Shown here piece by piece: positions 21,603 to 33,720 of a DNA stretch of 64,000 bases. Location: assembly GCF_932274485.2 (NCBI RefSeq), contig NC_065887.2, positions 14,666,001 to 14,730,000 on the forward strand, read 5' to 3'. Every line of letters begins with the position of its first letter. Position 1 is the stretch's first letter. The notes below the pieces were generated by a model. It saw only the letters and a list, made by a program, of their open reading frames with translations, made no database searches and had not been told where the DNA came from. This stretch comes from Patella vulgata. Lineage: Eukaryota > Mollusca > Gastropoda > Patellidae. The translations under genes were made by a program, and so were the position numbers.

Positions 21603-22430
21603 TTCTATAATTCAAATCATATAAGATATAAAGCAAGGTACCAAAACTGCATAGAACAATGTAGGCTTTGTTGTCATCACAAGCTAATTTGGATACTAAT
21701 AAACCAGGACAGTATTTCAGTGGATAAATGATGCATCTGTTTTGTTTTTTTTAAATCCAGGTTTCATTCGAGATCACATAGACGTAAAGTAGCCTGCTAA
21801 GTTTCATTTAAATCAGATAGAAAATATAAACTATATTCCCTTCAAAAGCTAATTTTGGCATAGTTTGGCTAAGGCAAGGACAATAACTCTGGAAATAATT
21901 AACGTATCTCATTTAGATTTAAATTCACCGAAGACCCCGTGAATATAATGTAACGTGTTATGTTTCATCAAATGCGTTCACGTACAATTTTTGGGGTATT
22001 TTTGCCATTTCGGAAGACACAAATTTAAAATGTTATCGGGATTTTGCACTTAAAAAAACAAAAAAAAAAATCTCCTTTACGGAAGCTCAAGTACGAATTA
22101 TTTTTCGATTTCCTATTTGTATTTTTGATTTTTAATTTTGAAAAATAATTTCTATTTTTAATTTTTGATTTTGCGAAATAATTTTTACTTTTGTAACTTA
22201 ATTTACAATTTTTATTTTGAATTTACAATATTATAAGATTATTTTTTAATTTTGAAAATTAATTTATAATTTTGTAAATTAATTTATACTTTTAAAATTT
22301 AATTTATAATTCTGAACTTATAATTTTATATTTTGTATTTTAATTTCCATTTTGTAAAATAATTAATAATTTTGTTTTTTAAAAAACAATTTCTATTTTT
22401 CTCGAGTACCAGACAGCTGCGCTACAGTTC

Positions 22431-22548
22431 ACTCGTATATCGAATTCCAACTGCCAAGAGATCTTTTAAGTGCACGTCAATGTGTACACGGCACCCCGGT
22501 TTTTCGTCCTATCCGAACGACTAGACAGTTATCCTTATCAGACCCCCC
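22431..22548 (-). repeat. SINE-A fragment inside the foldback element
   Basis: TATCGAATTCCAACTGCCAA, TGTACACGGCACCCCGG and GTCCTATCCGAACGACTAGA match the SINE-A body. Both ends are lost. Confidence 0.8.
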
Positions 22549-22639
22549 CATGATGGCGACAGAGCATTCTAGTAGTAGTAATGCTAGGCCTATTACTGTG
22601 GAGAAAATTTCCAAATGGAAAAGAAATTTACAAAATCTG

Positions 22640-22812
22640 AAATTATTTTACAAAATCTGAAATGATTTGACAAAATCTGAAATTATTTTACAAAATCAGA
22701 AATTATTTTACAAAATTTGAAATTATTTTACAAAATTTGAAATTATTTTACAAAATTTGAAATTATTTTACAAAATTTGAAATTATTTTACAAAATTTGA
22801 AATTATTTTACA
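22640..22812 (+). repeat. 20-bp tandem array within the foldback element
   Basis: Units AAATTATTTTACAAAATTTG follow each other without spacers. The last units are nearly identical and the first carry TCTG for TTTG, so homogenisation ran from the right. Confidence 0.85.
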
Positions 22813-23201
22813 AGAAATTAGATATTATTTTTCAAAATTAAAAATTAAAAATACAAATAGAAAACAATAAACAAAAAATAGTTAGTATTTGAGCTTCCGT
22901 AATTCTTCGCTATATTCCCCAATTTGAAGGTCTCCGATCCGAATTTCTCTCGAATGACTAAGCTGTCATTAATATGTTATCACCGACTAGAACCGACAAA
23001 AACGTTTCTTTTGTCAATAGCGCCCAAAGTATTGCAAAAAGTGACCGACAGGCATATACATGCTAAACATCATATCCAAAATTGAAATGATTTCGTAAAC
23101 CAAATTTTGACAAAAACGGTCCTACTAATCACCGACAATAACGTTATTTTTTTCTGTTTTAGTATGTCAGTATAGCGGCCAAAGTATTGCAAAAAGTGGT
23201 C

Positions 23202-23548
23202 GAAATGAAATGAAATGGAGTTTAACGTCCTATACTGGGCTAATGAAGACGGGCATACGTCATACAGTGTGCTATGAGGGAAATTTTGCCCGGGCAGCGG
23301 CACTATCGCCTTCTCTTATATCGAATTTCAACTGCCAGGGGATCATTTACGTGCATTCCAATATATACACGGGACCTCGGTTTTTCATTTCATCCGAAGG
23401 ACTAGACAGCTGTCCTTGTCAGGCCCTCCGTTCTGCACCACTGACAAGGGGAAACCACGTCGGAAAATCCTGATGATCTTTCTCGGCCAATGCAGGGATC
23501 GAACACCCGACCTCCAGACTAGCGAGCCAACTAGCCACCGTGGCTCCC
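23202..23548 (-). repeat. SINE-A, full length, antisense
   Basis: From GAAATGAAATGAAATGGAGT to AGCCACCGTGGCTCCC. AAAAAGTGGTCGA on the left and AAAGAAGTTGGTCGA on the right look like an imperfect target duplication. Confidence 0.88.
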
Positions 23549-24441
23549 AAAAGAAGTTGGTCGACAAAATAATGTGACAAAAACGGTCTTACGGAAAGAA
23601 CAGTCAAGAGCAGTTCTTTTGCATGAGTTTGACAGTTTTTTTTATGAAATCATTTTAATTTTTGGATATGGCGTGAAGAATATGCATATCTATATAATAT
23701 CTACAATTTCTGTCAATTTTTGCAATAATTTGGACGATTTTTAAAGAAACAAAACGCGTTCCACGGTTTTTGTCGGTGGTTATATGGACCAGTGCTTTGC
23801 ACCGTGCTACTAAAGTCAAGATTTAAACGAATCTAATGGATCAGAGTCTTTCTCTTAAACTTGACACAAACAATAACCCGCGGCTGTTTCCAATGAAGGA
23901 CATCAGCCAACAGGAATGACAGATTCGTTTTGCCCTATAATCTAAACCAGTTTTTATCATAATCTTTTCAGAAAACATATTAATGTATGTCATATATTTT
24001 GACAGTTATCGTGCTCAGAACGGATGCGTCGTAGTATTTATAGCTACTTAACGTATACGTGTGATTAAAACACGGACAGGCATCCAGACGAAGATGGACC
24101 TTGCCGTCAACATTATTATGTACATGTAAATAACTTTGAAGACACGACATTGTCTTTTATACGTAATATCCTGTCATCATGTGTACGTACACAAAAGTCA
24201 TAAATTATATTTTCGTATTTGGGGCGCAATGTGAACAATGCACTCTTTTAAAAATAGCAATCAAATGCGTAGTGTAATCTGTGTCGATGATTATCATTAT
24301 GGTAAAATTTACCCCTATTAATTTTGGACAATATCTTTAATTTCTCTCTTTGTCTTGCCTTGTCTACTAGAGTCATTAAATCGTGCGATAAATGTGTCGA
24401 TCTCAATATTCTCTTTGAGGCGTCCACTTTGATGCAATTTG
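23549..24441. other. Intergenic, nothing recognised
   Basis: No coding or RNA feature seen. Several TGACAAAAACGGTC-like phrases recur on both sides of the SINE at 23202 (about 23110 and 23576), so the SINE split an older repeat. Confidence 0.35.
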
Positions 24442-24452
24442 TTAACTTTAGA

Positions 24453-24733
24453 GAGAGAGAGAGAGAAATGGGGTTTAACGTCCACTCGACACAAACTAGG
24501 TCATTTCGGGACTAACATATGGTTTAATTTTATTTCAATTATTCGCTTGCGCGTAGGGGTCTTTAGCAGTGGGAGGAAACCGGAGGACCCGGAGAAAACC
24601 CACGAGGTTGGACAGGCGACCCTACTCCTTGTCACGTACAACCGGGGATTCGAAACCACGCCAGTCGACTCAATGACAGACTTTATGATACAGCGCGCGC
24701 ACGCTAACCATTAAGCCATCCACCCCCCCTTTT
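24453..24733 (-). repeat. SINE-B, full length with 11-bp target duplication
   Basis: (GA)n tail, GGGGTTTAACGTCCACTCGA, GTAGGGGTCTTTAGCAGTGG, GGGATTCGAAACCACGCCAG (B-box, antisense), CTAACCATTAAGCCATCCAC head. Flanked by TTAACTTTAGA at 24442-24452 and 24734-24744. Confidence 0.92.
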
Positions 24734-24902
24734 TTAACTTTAGATTGTTTTGAAATTCAAATGTCACCCGATTACAAATAGTTACATAGAAGAAGCCCCT
24801 TGATTATCTTTCATGCAATTTATTAACGGACGGAAATTTGGAAATTCATGTTTAGTTGTATCGGTTAACATTGAATACGCCCAGCCCTGAATGATATTTT
24901 CG

Positions 24903-25040
24903 AACTGCACCTGTTATGCGTTCTTTTACGTGCACACCAATGTCTACACGGGACCTCAGGTTTTCGTACCATTCAATCGAATAGACGAGTGTCCTTGCCA
25001 AGTCCCCCTTCCTGTACAACTGGCAAGGGGAATTCCCTTC
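24903..25040 (-). repeat. SINE-A fragment, antisense
   Basis: TTTTACGTGCACACCAATGT, CTACACGGGACCTCAGGTTT and CAACTGGCAAGGGG match the SINE-A body. Diverged. Confidence 0.65.
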
Positions 25041-25089
25041 ACCCCCACTCACACACCGGAATATCCAGAGCAACTTCATCGGGCAATCC

Positions 25090-26629
25090 CTGGAACCTCT
25101 GCGGATTAAATTTCACTTACTAATAAAAACCTAATTTCCTTTAAACGAAGTTGTTTCTGCCTCGAATTAAAAATAAGTCGCAACGATAAAAATCAAAATT
25201 TATTACGACAAGAAAACCTAATTTAGTATGTCTAATATATAAGATTTTATTGTTTTTCCCAGGGACCTGTCCAAAAAACTTTAAAGAACAAGAGAACATT
25301 AGCCATGCTTCCAATGATGTAAAGTTATGGCGTTTGCTTTTAGCATGGAAGATTTAGACAATAATTAAAATGGTGAGTTTTAGAACACCAAAGTCCAAAT
25401 GGTCGTTATTATTAATGCGTAATGTTCTTTTTAATGTCGTCTGACTTGTTTTGTTACAATTTTCGCTATAAATAAGAATTAAATTTAAATAAATACCATT
25501 CCCCCAGATTTAACTCTTAGGACAGAAAGAAGGTGAGAACATTTAGATAAAAAAAAATGATATGCTAAGAATTAGATGAATTTATGTTTGTACTATTTAG
25601 TTTTGTTGGATTCCATTTCAAACTTTAAATTGAATATTTTGTTAATTAATTGAATGGAAATTTCCATAATAATATTTATTCAGAATAAAATAAATTAGTG
25701 CATAAAGATTAAATTTTATAAACGCCTTTTTTGGTTAGATTTGCATATTATTCAAATGTTGAGATAGCATTGACGCAAATAATATTATGCAAGAACAAGT
25801 TGCTTGAATTAATTTAATGTGATATTTATGGCTAAAAACTTCAAACTTTAACATACCTCTACTATAATTAACTGTGGTAATTTTTAATGAAAACTATAAA
25901 ATAAAGATAGATATCATTTGAAGTGACAAGTATTGTGTTCAGAGTATTACTGTAAATATAATATGGTGTTCTATGAATACCGCTATAATAATATTAAAAA
26001 TAAAATAATAAAAAAAAATTCTAGCTCAATGTTGACTCTTGCTATGTGTGGCTAAATTGTGAAAAACATAATGATTAGTGTCAGATTCACTTGCCGTGCA
26101 AGAAGCTGCCAAATACCATGCACGTGGTGCTTACCGTTTTCATCTAGTCTAACATATTTGTATTAAAGCCAATCGAGAGTTCTTGGTATTTGCCATGAAC
26201 TGATATTTTAAATTTAACGAATTATTAGCACGAATGTGGTGGATCACGCCAATCAGTTGATCAGGGCTACACATACTTAACAAAATTCAACTATCAAAGC
26301 TATATTCACGACGGAATACACGTGGATGACCATTGTCGCCATTTTTCACAACTTTATTCCTAAGCCAGCAGAAAGGGGAATCGAATGGATCATTTGCGTA
26401 TTAGTGATCAATTCTAGAGAAACGGTGCTCGTTTTAATATATAGGGCCCTGTTTCTGGAAATCTTAACTAAAGATAAAATCTAAATTTTAGTAGATACTT
26501 CAATTTTGATTGGCTAAGCACTAAAATCATGAAACAGGCCTAATTATACACCCTTTTAATGCTTGATACTTGGTTTTTTTTTGGTTTTTTTTTTAATAAA
26601 GTGCTTTTCAATTCTTTAATCTTCTTTAG
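25090..26629. other. AT-rich region upstream of MGR1
   Basis: No gene seen. A segment 25263-25373 has an acceptor-like tttttcccag before it and a gtgagt after it and is non-coding; it could be a 5' UTR exon of MGR1 but nothing else supports this. No TATA box with a good first exon was found. Confidence 0.3.
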
Positions 26630-26642
26630 GCATAGCTCCATC

Positions 26643-28636
26643 ATGAAGGTTGCCACCAGTTGTTTGGTTTTAGCGGCTTTAATAGCTGTAGTTGTTAGTC
26701 AAGGTAGGTAGATATATAAATTCATGAAATAACCTCTTTGCAGGTCTTAGCTGGTCGGTAAAAGAAATAATTTGCTGTGAATTGACCATGCAGGTTTATT
26801 GGGGTGGGGTGGGTGTACAGCAAGGAGGAAGATCTGATCATCCGAGGTTTATTGGGGTGGGGTGGGTGTACAGCAAGGAGGAAGATCTGATCATCCGTTG
26901 CTGAGATGCACTAAATCTTATAGCCCATGGTGGTTTAACGAACAGGGGGGTTGGATGGCCGAATGGTTAGCACGTGCGCGCTGTATCATAAAGCCTGTCA
27001 TTGAGTCAATTGGCGTGGTTTCGAATCCCCAGTTGTAAGTGACAAGGAGTAGGGTCACCTGTCCAACCTCCGGGTTCTCCGGTTTTCCCCCACTGCTAAA
27101 GACCCCTACGCGCAAGCAAATTATTGAAATAAAATTAAACCATATGTTAGTCCCGAAATGACCTAGTTTGTGGACGTTAAACCCCATTTCTCCCTCCGTC
27201 TCTCTCTCTCTGTTTAACGAACGATCATGCAAGTATATTTCCTTAAAATGGGTCATTAGTGGGATTGTCAATAATTAAGTGCGTCGTTCGTTCGCGGGGC
27301 CTAACGTTCTCGCTTCCATCGAGGGTGGTATCGCGGACAAGAAATTAATTACACATTATATTATAATAAATCAATTACATTAATTTTTTCTGTTGAAATT
27401 GATGATGCCTATTAAAATCGCAAGATCTTGAAGATGTTGCTGTTGTTTTTTTAGTTTAGTGCAGTCTAATGTTTTAGACATTGTGGATCAAAACTGTGGA
27501 GCAGTAGTATCGCATTCTGGACTACGTGGGTTCACTACGTGGGTTCCCGCTGGAACCTGAGGGTTCCTTCTGTCATTAAAGAGCAAATAATTTCCCTTGT
27601 AAGATTTTTAGTTAGTGAGTGTGTACTTAAATCGGCCATGTTATGAGTAAGTGTAATATCTAACGACCAATCGATTAACAATCTGATTAAAACACAGATG
27701 CTATTTCTTTTCATTTTTATAGTTCAAAATTTCGTTTTACTTGTTGACCATCGAAAGTATAAAAAAAACGAAACGAAATATACATCTGTATTTTAATCAT
27801 ATCGATCGATTATAAGGTTAATATGCTTCTACTATAAAAGACAGATTATGAGAACAATTTACCCGATACTCGCGGCAACTGATGACAACATATGTGCCCA
27901 ATCTTTCGGTAATCATTCGTATGCACATGCTATACAGTTGGGACCCAGTAAAGAAATGCCCGTTATGCTGCTTAAATACTTCCCTCACAAAGCTTGGTAA
28001 TTTATGGTTGAACGTCCACTTTGGGACCAACAGGGTGACAAAATAAAACGTGTGTAATTTGTTCGTGTAGCCTTTTTGTTCTGTCAGCGATATTTTATGT
28101 GATATTTATAGCAAATAAATTGAGTTGTATTCTCCCTCCCCTATATTCTATATCACAAAACATTGTATGGACTAAACGAAAATGTATGATAATGTATACT
28201 GATTATGTTTTTTCCAGGATTTCCCATGGGTGCCATGGGAATGGGCGGCGGAATGTCTCGCATGATGTTACCTATGATGCTGGGTGGTGGTGGTGGTTCT
28301 GAGATGAGAAGGGCGATGATGATGGCGCACATGATGGCTGGTAATAGAGGAGGAGGAGGAGGAGGACATGGTGGTGGAGGTTCAGGCTTACAACAAATGT
28401 TGCCTATAATGATGATGCGTGGCGGTATATCAGATTCAATGCTTCCAATGCTTATGCTCAGTATGGCTAAGAGTGGAGGTGGCGGTGGTGGCATTAACCC
28501 AATGATGATGGCAATGATGAGTGGCAATGATGCCATGATGAAGATGATGCCTTTACTCATGAGTCAGCAGATGATGGCAGGATCGCCCAGACCAATGGGA
28601 GGTGGTGGACCATTATCTGCTGTAGGTGGTCCTTGA
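26643..28636 (+). CDS. MGR1: secreted Met/Gly-rich protein (two coding exons)
   Basis: Exons 26643-26703 and 28218-28636, joined in phase 1, give 159 residues. The 5' UTR joins at an acceptor before 26630. Residues 1-20 are a signal peptide (MKVATSCLVLAALIAVVVSQ). The mature part has no cysteine and is about one quarter Met, with Gly runs. It shows PMMLGGGGGSEMRRAMMM, a LPIMMMRGG block and NPMMMAMMSGNDAMMKMMPL, the last shared with MGR2-4. A poly(A) signal candidate is AATAAA at 29124. The intron holds a SINE-B and a 53-bp perfect tandem duplication. Function is unknown. Secretion follows from the signal peptide; a structural matrix role (compare Pinctada methionine-rich nacre proteins) is a composition-based guess. 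Confidence 0.85.
26792..26897 (+). repeat. 53-bp perfect tandem duplication in the MGR1 intron
   Basis: Units 26792-26844 and 26845-26897 are identical by eye, starting AGGTTTATTGGGGTGGGGTG. Lack of any difference implies a very recent event or an allele or assembly duplication. Confidence 0.9.
26944..27211 (+). repeat. SINE-B, full length with 11-bp target duplication
   Basis: GGATGGCCGAATGGTTAGCA head, TGGTTTCGAATCCCCAG B-box, GTGGACGTTAAACCCC and a TC-rich tail. GTTTAACGAAC flanks it at 26933-26943 and 27212-27222. It lies in the MGR1 intron. Confidence 0.93.
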
Positions 28637-29744
28637 TTTTCTCCGTCACAAATTTATTCCAAGCCGTTTTTAAAAATAACTTCAGTTCCACTGACGGTCA
28701 TTTACTGAAGCCGTTGAATCTGTTTTGCATGAACATAATGGCTTGAAGCACACGTGTCATCATAATCTACTAGCCTTCTGTGTGTGTATATTAATTCATC
28801 TATTTAAATGAAATCTGGGACCTCTTTGACAGTATATTCAAGAACAAATTGTGCTTTAACATTACATTTAAGAATTGTTATATGCATACACATTTATAAT
28901 AAGGACACTAACTCCTGTACCTGGTAACAATATTGGTGGAAGAGCAAACAATCGGAGAGATCGGAGTCCACTAGTGTACCTTCAACTTTGGGTAGGTCAA
29001 CGATCGCCAGAGAAAGATGCAAGAAGGTTACCTATCGAATGACAATATTTGGGAGTTATGATTGTCCAATATGTGTTAAGATTCGCCCCAAACATTTCAT
29101 CACAGCAGAACTCTGGGCATATCAATAAATTTTATTTTATTTTACGCCTTTCTTATACTTTTTGTTTATCTTTTCATTAATATCTAAATGTTAATTGTGA
29201 CTTAGTGAATTTCACAATGTAGAAATCTAACTGCAATAAGATATTTCCCCACAGCCTTTATCAAAGACATATAGGCAAATTTTTACACAGGATTTACGAA
29301 TAAAAATTACCTCGTAAATACTTTTAAAGCATTGTAAGCAATGAGAATTATTAAGCTAAACAGAGCTAATCCTAACCCTAACCCACGTGTTTGTTTATTA
29401 TACAATAATCCTTCCATCCAATGAAAATATATGATATCGCACACCTAACGATATGAAATTAAAATAAAAGTAATAAATTAATCTTAAAATGGCTACCCCA
29501 CCCCACCCCACACCATCACTTGAAATTTGAAATGATATTTCAGTGACGCTGGCATGCAGACGAAAAGTAATGCCTACCAACAGTTTGAAGACAAGGATAA
29601 TGTATTATGCTGGGATACGAGTGAAATGAGTAGTATTTTTCGTCAAAAACAAAACTTTATTATTAGGATTCGTTGACAAGCGCAATAATGTATGCAATGT
29701 CTAGAAATAGATTAGGGTCCCCGAATGAAATAAATTATGAAAGG
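28637..29744. other. MGR1 3' UTR and intergenic
   Basis: Contains the AATAAA candidate at 29124-29129 and nothing else recognised. Confidence 0.4.
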
Positions 29745-30226
29745 AATCTTGCCCAGAACGTGGCGCAACGGCACACTCTTATATCAAATTCCGACTGTCG
29801 AGGGTTTTTTTTACGTGCACGCCAATGTGTACAAGTGACCTCGATTATTGTCCCGTTCGAACGACTAGACAGCTATCCCTGTCAGGCCCCCAGTCCTTCA
29901 CCACTGACAACGGGAAACCATGCTAGAAACCAATACCGAGAGAGAGAGAGAGAGAGACTAACATATGGTTTTAATTTTATTTCAATAATTCGCTTGGGCG
30001 TAGGGATCTTTAACAGTGGGAGGAAACCGGAGGACCCGGCGAAAACCCACGAGGTTGGACAGGCGACCCTACTCCTTGTCACGTAAAACCGGGGATTCGA
30101 AACCACGCCAGTCGACTCAATGAGAGACTTTATGATACAGCGCGCGCACGCTAACCATTCAGCCATCCAACCCCCCCCCCCCCCAATACCCAGAGAAAAA
30201 CCAAGACCTCCAAGCACCGTGGCCCC
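29745..30226 (-). repeat. SINE-A, antisense, split by a SINE-B
   Basis: The left part holds CACTCTTATATCAAATTCCG and GTTCGAACGACTAGACAGCT; the right part (30194-30226) holds the head, CAAGCACCGTGGCCCCC. Between them an entire SINE-B is inserted at 29941-30183. Confidence 0.8.
29941..30183 (-). repeat. SINE-B nested in SINE-A
   Basis: (GA)n, TATTTCAATAATTCGCTTGG, GAAAACCCACGAGGTTGGAC, GCTAACCATTCAGCCATCCA. CAATACCGAG and CAATACCCAG on the two sides are the target duplication, with one change. The order of insertion is therefore A first, B later. Confidence 0.85.
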
Positions 30227-30277
30227 CGTAGGGGCGTCGTCCAAAAATATTGGAACGTCCAGATTCCGATTGAGATA

Positions 30278-30415
30278 TTAATAAGGCCTATGATTGAGTC
30301 AAGTGGCGTTGTTTAGATCCCACACGTGTACGCGACAAGGAGTAGCATCGCCTGCCTAACCTCGTGGACGTCCGCCGGGTCCTCCAGATTCCTTCTACTG
30401 TTGTGCTTTGGATCA
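30278..30415 (+). repeat. Degenerate SINE-B fragment
   Basis: GATTGAGTCAAGTGGCGTTG, GACAAGGAGTAGCATCGCCT and AACCTCGTGG resemble the SINE-B head half. Confidence 0.55.
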
Positions 30416-30829
30416 ATCTTGTCCGTGCGTTCCAATCTAGACTAGCGGTTACTGGGAATGTAATATCCGGCAATGTCCATTTCTATAGGGGTGTTGGATA
30501 CGGGATACGCTAATTCGGGGGTATATGACTCTGGGTTTAACACTATACTCAAAACAATTGCTTTCATAATGAAGATATTCACTCAAAGTGTAGCATTATC
30601 TATGATGGATGTATAAATAAAAAGACATAATGAGTTTCCTTATCAATGTCATAAGTGTACATTTAAATAAAGGGGTCCTAATGACCGACAAGGATCGACA
30701 AGGACCGACATGAGAGCCTTTTGTCATTACCGCCAAAAGTATTGCAAACAGTGACCGACAAGGAAGGACATGTTATAGATATGCACAGTCTACAAATCAT
30801 ATTCTATAGTATTATTTAAACATACATTA

Positions 30830-31260
30830 TGCAAGAGCTAAATCTGCCTATTTCAGGTCTTTCTTTGGGTCTAAAATGTTGTCTAAATTATTAATCAGAC
30901 ATCAATTAACTTATCCAGACCATAATCAACTCTCGATGTCATCACTAGCCTGCGATATTTACTGGATTAGTATCTGATTTGCTGCTCAACTTTCATTCAT
31001 GATTTAATCATGAAATGGATAATCGAGACTATGTATTTTATCGTGCCGACTTTAGTAATGATGATCGAGGTTAGGCAGAAAATTCAATCGCTTAATTTTA
31101 GGTTCAGAGTGGATCAATTTGACTGAAATATTCAGCAAATTCCCTTTACATTATATAGTTTTTAACTAATCTCTTTATCTAATCTCTCATAATGTATCTT
31201 AAATTTTAAAGAGATTATAGCAATAGCAACACCTATGCTGGGCAGAATTAAAGTTTGCAA
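30830..31260 (+). repeat. Dispersed repeat E, copy 1
   Basis: Starts TTATGCAAGAGCTAAATCTG and contains ATAATCGAGACTATGT and TGACTGAAATATTCAG; ends near CATAATGTATCTTA, roughly the inverse of its start. Partial copies occur at about 9185, 33363, 52320 and 57660. Probably a non-autonomous DNA element. Confidence 0.45.
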
Positions 31261-31587
31261 GGTGAAACTAATTTCAGATCAAATTAGAGCTAAAAACAAA
31301 CACATCAGAAATATTATATCAAACTTTTAACTATTTTTTCGTAGTTACCGAAAGATTATCAGGTTTTTTTTTTCTTTGTCATTTCTTCCGCCCCGCATCT
31401 TTGACAAAGCTAAACTGGGCTGGAAAATCCAAAGGAAGTTTCTCGGTCAACCCCGAAATCGAACCTGGAGCCTCCTGGTTAGTAAGCCAGCGCCTTACAA
31501 ACTGAGCCACTCTTTGTAAACGATATTGCCATTAACCGTGACCTTGCATTGTGACTGTCGTAGTTTGTTTTATTCTCTGTGTTGTTT

Positions 31588-31870
31588 GGCTTAACGAAGA
31601 CGGGGACATGCCCTAAAGTGTGCTATGAGGGAATTATACCTGGGTAGCGGCACCACGGCCTACTCTTATATCCAACTGTCACGGGATCTTTTACGTGCAC
31701 GCCAAAATGTGTATATGGGACCTCTGTTTTTCGTCCTTTCCGAACGAATAGACACAGTTCCGTGTCAGGCCCATCGTCCTGAACCACTGATAATGGGACT
31801 CCACGCTGGAAGATCAGAGACCGCCTGGTGAACGAGCCAGCATTTTATTCACTGAGACACCACAGCTCCC
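31588..31870 (-). repeat. SINE-A, diverged, antisense
   Basis: CTTAACGAAGACGGGGACAT, GTGTGCTATGAGGGAATTAT, ATCTTTTACGTGCACGCC and head GAGACACCACAGCTCCC. Confidence 0.75.
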
Positions 31871-32433
31871 AAATAGGATTGCATGACAATTGCGTGACAG
31901 GTATGGTACAGTAATGCAGTTTTGGATATTTTTTACCGTAGTTTATACATAAATATATTGACTGTAAGATAATAAATTATAAACACTGTGTCATTTATGT
32001 GGTTTTTTGTTCAGATACAAACAATTTAATTATCTATTTTTGTTGTATTTAGTACACGTTGAAACTAATTATGGTTTTAAATTAATTTATTGCCGACATT
32101 AATGGCTACAAATGACCGTTTTCCGGAGCCACAGAGTGGGAGACTAGAAGGCTCCGAACTCCTTGTTGAACCCGCAATGCGTGCTTTTAGTTCAGATGGG
32201 GACTTTATAGGGTAAGAACATATCTTGACTTGCAAGACATTGGTTTGAGTTAAAGTTAGGATATCAATTGGGAAATATTTCTCGATTTTATACTAACTCC
32301 CTTTAATTACATAGTGCGCCTCTTGATATAATATCTCTTTAGATGAAAGATATGGTCTGTTTTGACCATCAAAATAGTCTTTAAAAACATAATTAATTTT
32401 AAGACGTGTCAGTTTTGCAAAAACATTTGCACG

Positions 32434-32510
32434 TATAAAAGGCGAGAAATTCTCTCAAAAATATTCTTCTCCGCACATTTAAAAGTGTCAACATTTTTTA
32501 CCAAAAACAG
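32434..32510 (+). promoter_or_regulatory. Candidate TATA promoter and first exon of MGR2
   Basis: TATAAAA at 32434-32440 is followed about 30 bases on by a stretch free of ATG that ends in a strong donor, CCAAAAACAG|GTAAGT at 32511. MGR3 and MGR4 have the same TATA, short non-coding exon, donor layout. The MGR2 acceptor is at 35117, so the intron would be 2.6 kb. Inferred without sequence homology to the other promoters. Confidence 0.45.
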
Positions 32511-33362
32511 GTAAGTACTGCGTACTACCGAGCCTGATATTGACGTTGGTTGATTTACCTCATGATTTAATGTCTGCAGAACATTCTGATCTGAACATGC
32601 ATCGTTTCCACGATGTTGACATCAACTAATTGCTGTGGATGAGTCGTTTCGGCTAATGATTCAAAATGCACGAGGCAGGTCCTACTACATGATAACTATT
32701 CCCTTTAGAAGGTTATAAGAATGACACCTGCCATTTTAAAGGAATCCAGAAAGCTAACACTTATCACAAAAGAATATTTATCGGATCCATAATTGACCCG
32801 ACAGATGGCGATTACGCTGGAACCTTTTCATGTAACTGACTGCAGTTTGGATCTTGTTATCGTAAATAGGGAACATTATCGGCCTGGATTTATAATACTC
32901 CAAAAAGCAATTTTTCAACCCTCAACGGAGGATCCCAAAGTGGATTGTTGAGATCATCATTGAAACTATATCAGTAAATAACTAACTCCAATGACAAGCG
33001 CTTTAACCGTAGGTAAGATCTCCCAAATTGGATTATTTGGACCTTCCGTGGATGCCAGCGTAAAGCGCCTTCTCCGACTCATCTCAAGGATGAATGTTGG
33101 ATTTCCAAACCCAAAAACATGATCCATGGTAAGTTTCACGCACGCATTACTAACAATTAAATCTCTAAAGTCGCAACTTCTTAAATCAATCTAATCAAAA
33201 GAAATAGACCCACAAATCTGTCGGTAGCATCGTGGTTACTTTAGCGGCTCATAGCCTAAATAACAGTTGTTCAGTACAACAATTCGGATTGATTGGTCAC
33301 CAATACCTACACTCACGGCCACGTTCTTCACCTTGCAGCGGAAGAAAAAGGGGCGGGGTCAA

Positions 33363-33720
33363 ATATGCATAATGTAAGACCTTAGTCTGCCTATTGCAGG
33401 TCTTTTTCTGGCTTCGAATTTATACATTTGTGCACATGATCAGCCTACAATCTAGACCATCAGATGGTTGAGATTTAAATGGATTTAAACACAAGCGAGA
33501 TTTAAAAGTTTAACGATAAAATGTATAATCGAGACTTATTCTGTTTGCAAAGACCGTTGCTACGAAAATAAACGATCTGCACCACATCTTCAAACAGACA
33601 GAACTTCTCAGAGAATAAAGTAATTTAAATGACATGTTCACCATCTAGTTTTGAACTATTGCAGCAAGGTCAGCTTTTCATTTAAATGTTGCATAATGCA
33701 TCTTTTACTATTGAGGATAT
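33363..33720 (+). repeat. Dispersed repeat E, copy 2
   Basis: ATAATGTAAGACCTTAGTCT, CTGCCTATTGCAGGTCTTTT and TAATCGAGACTTATTCTG follow the order of copy 1; ends near CATAATGCATCTTTTA. Confidence 0.4.

Larger units (their letters stand above)
22078..22901. mobile_element. Foldback TIR element with inverted tandem arrays
   Basis: Ends TACGGAAGCTCAAGTAC (from 22078) and GTATTTGAGCTTCCGTA (to 22901) are inverted copies, and similarity runs about 85 bases inward (ATTTGTATTTTTGATTTTTA against its complement). The right half holds about ten 20-base units (TTGAAATTATTTTACAAAAT); the left half holds a diverged array of the complementary sense. TA at each end may be the target site. A SINE-A fragment (22431-22548) sits between the halves. 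Confidence 0.75.

Noticed and set aside
22640-22812. CRISPR-like direct repeats
   Set aside because: 20-base units are contiguous with no spacers, inside a eukaryotic TIR element.
28153-28560. Antisense Pro/Ile-rich frames opposite the MGR exons (also 42151-42507, 54032-54298, 36083-36298)
   Set aside because: They are the reverse reading of ATG and GGN repeats (ATG gives CAT, GGN gives NCC). They have no splice signals or conserved start, and the sense strand has signal exons and promoters.
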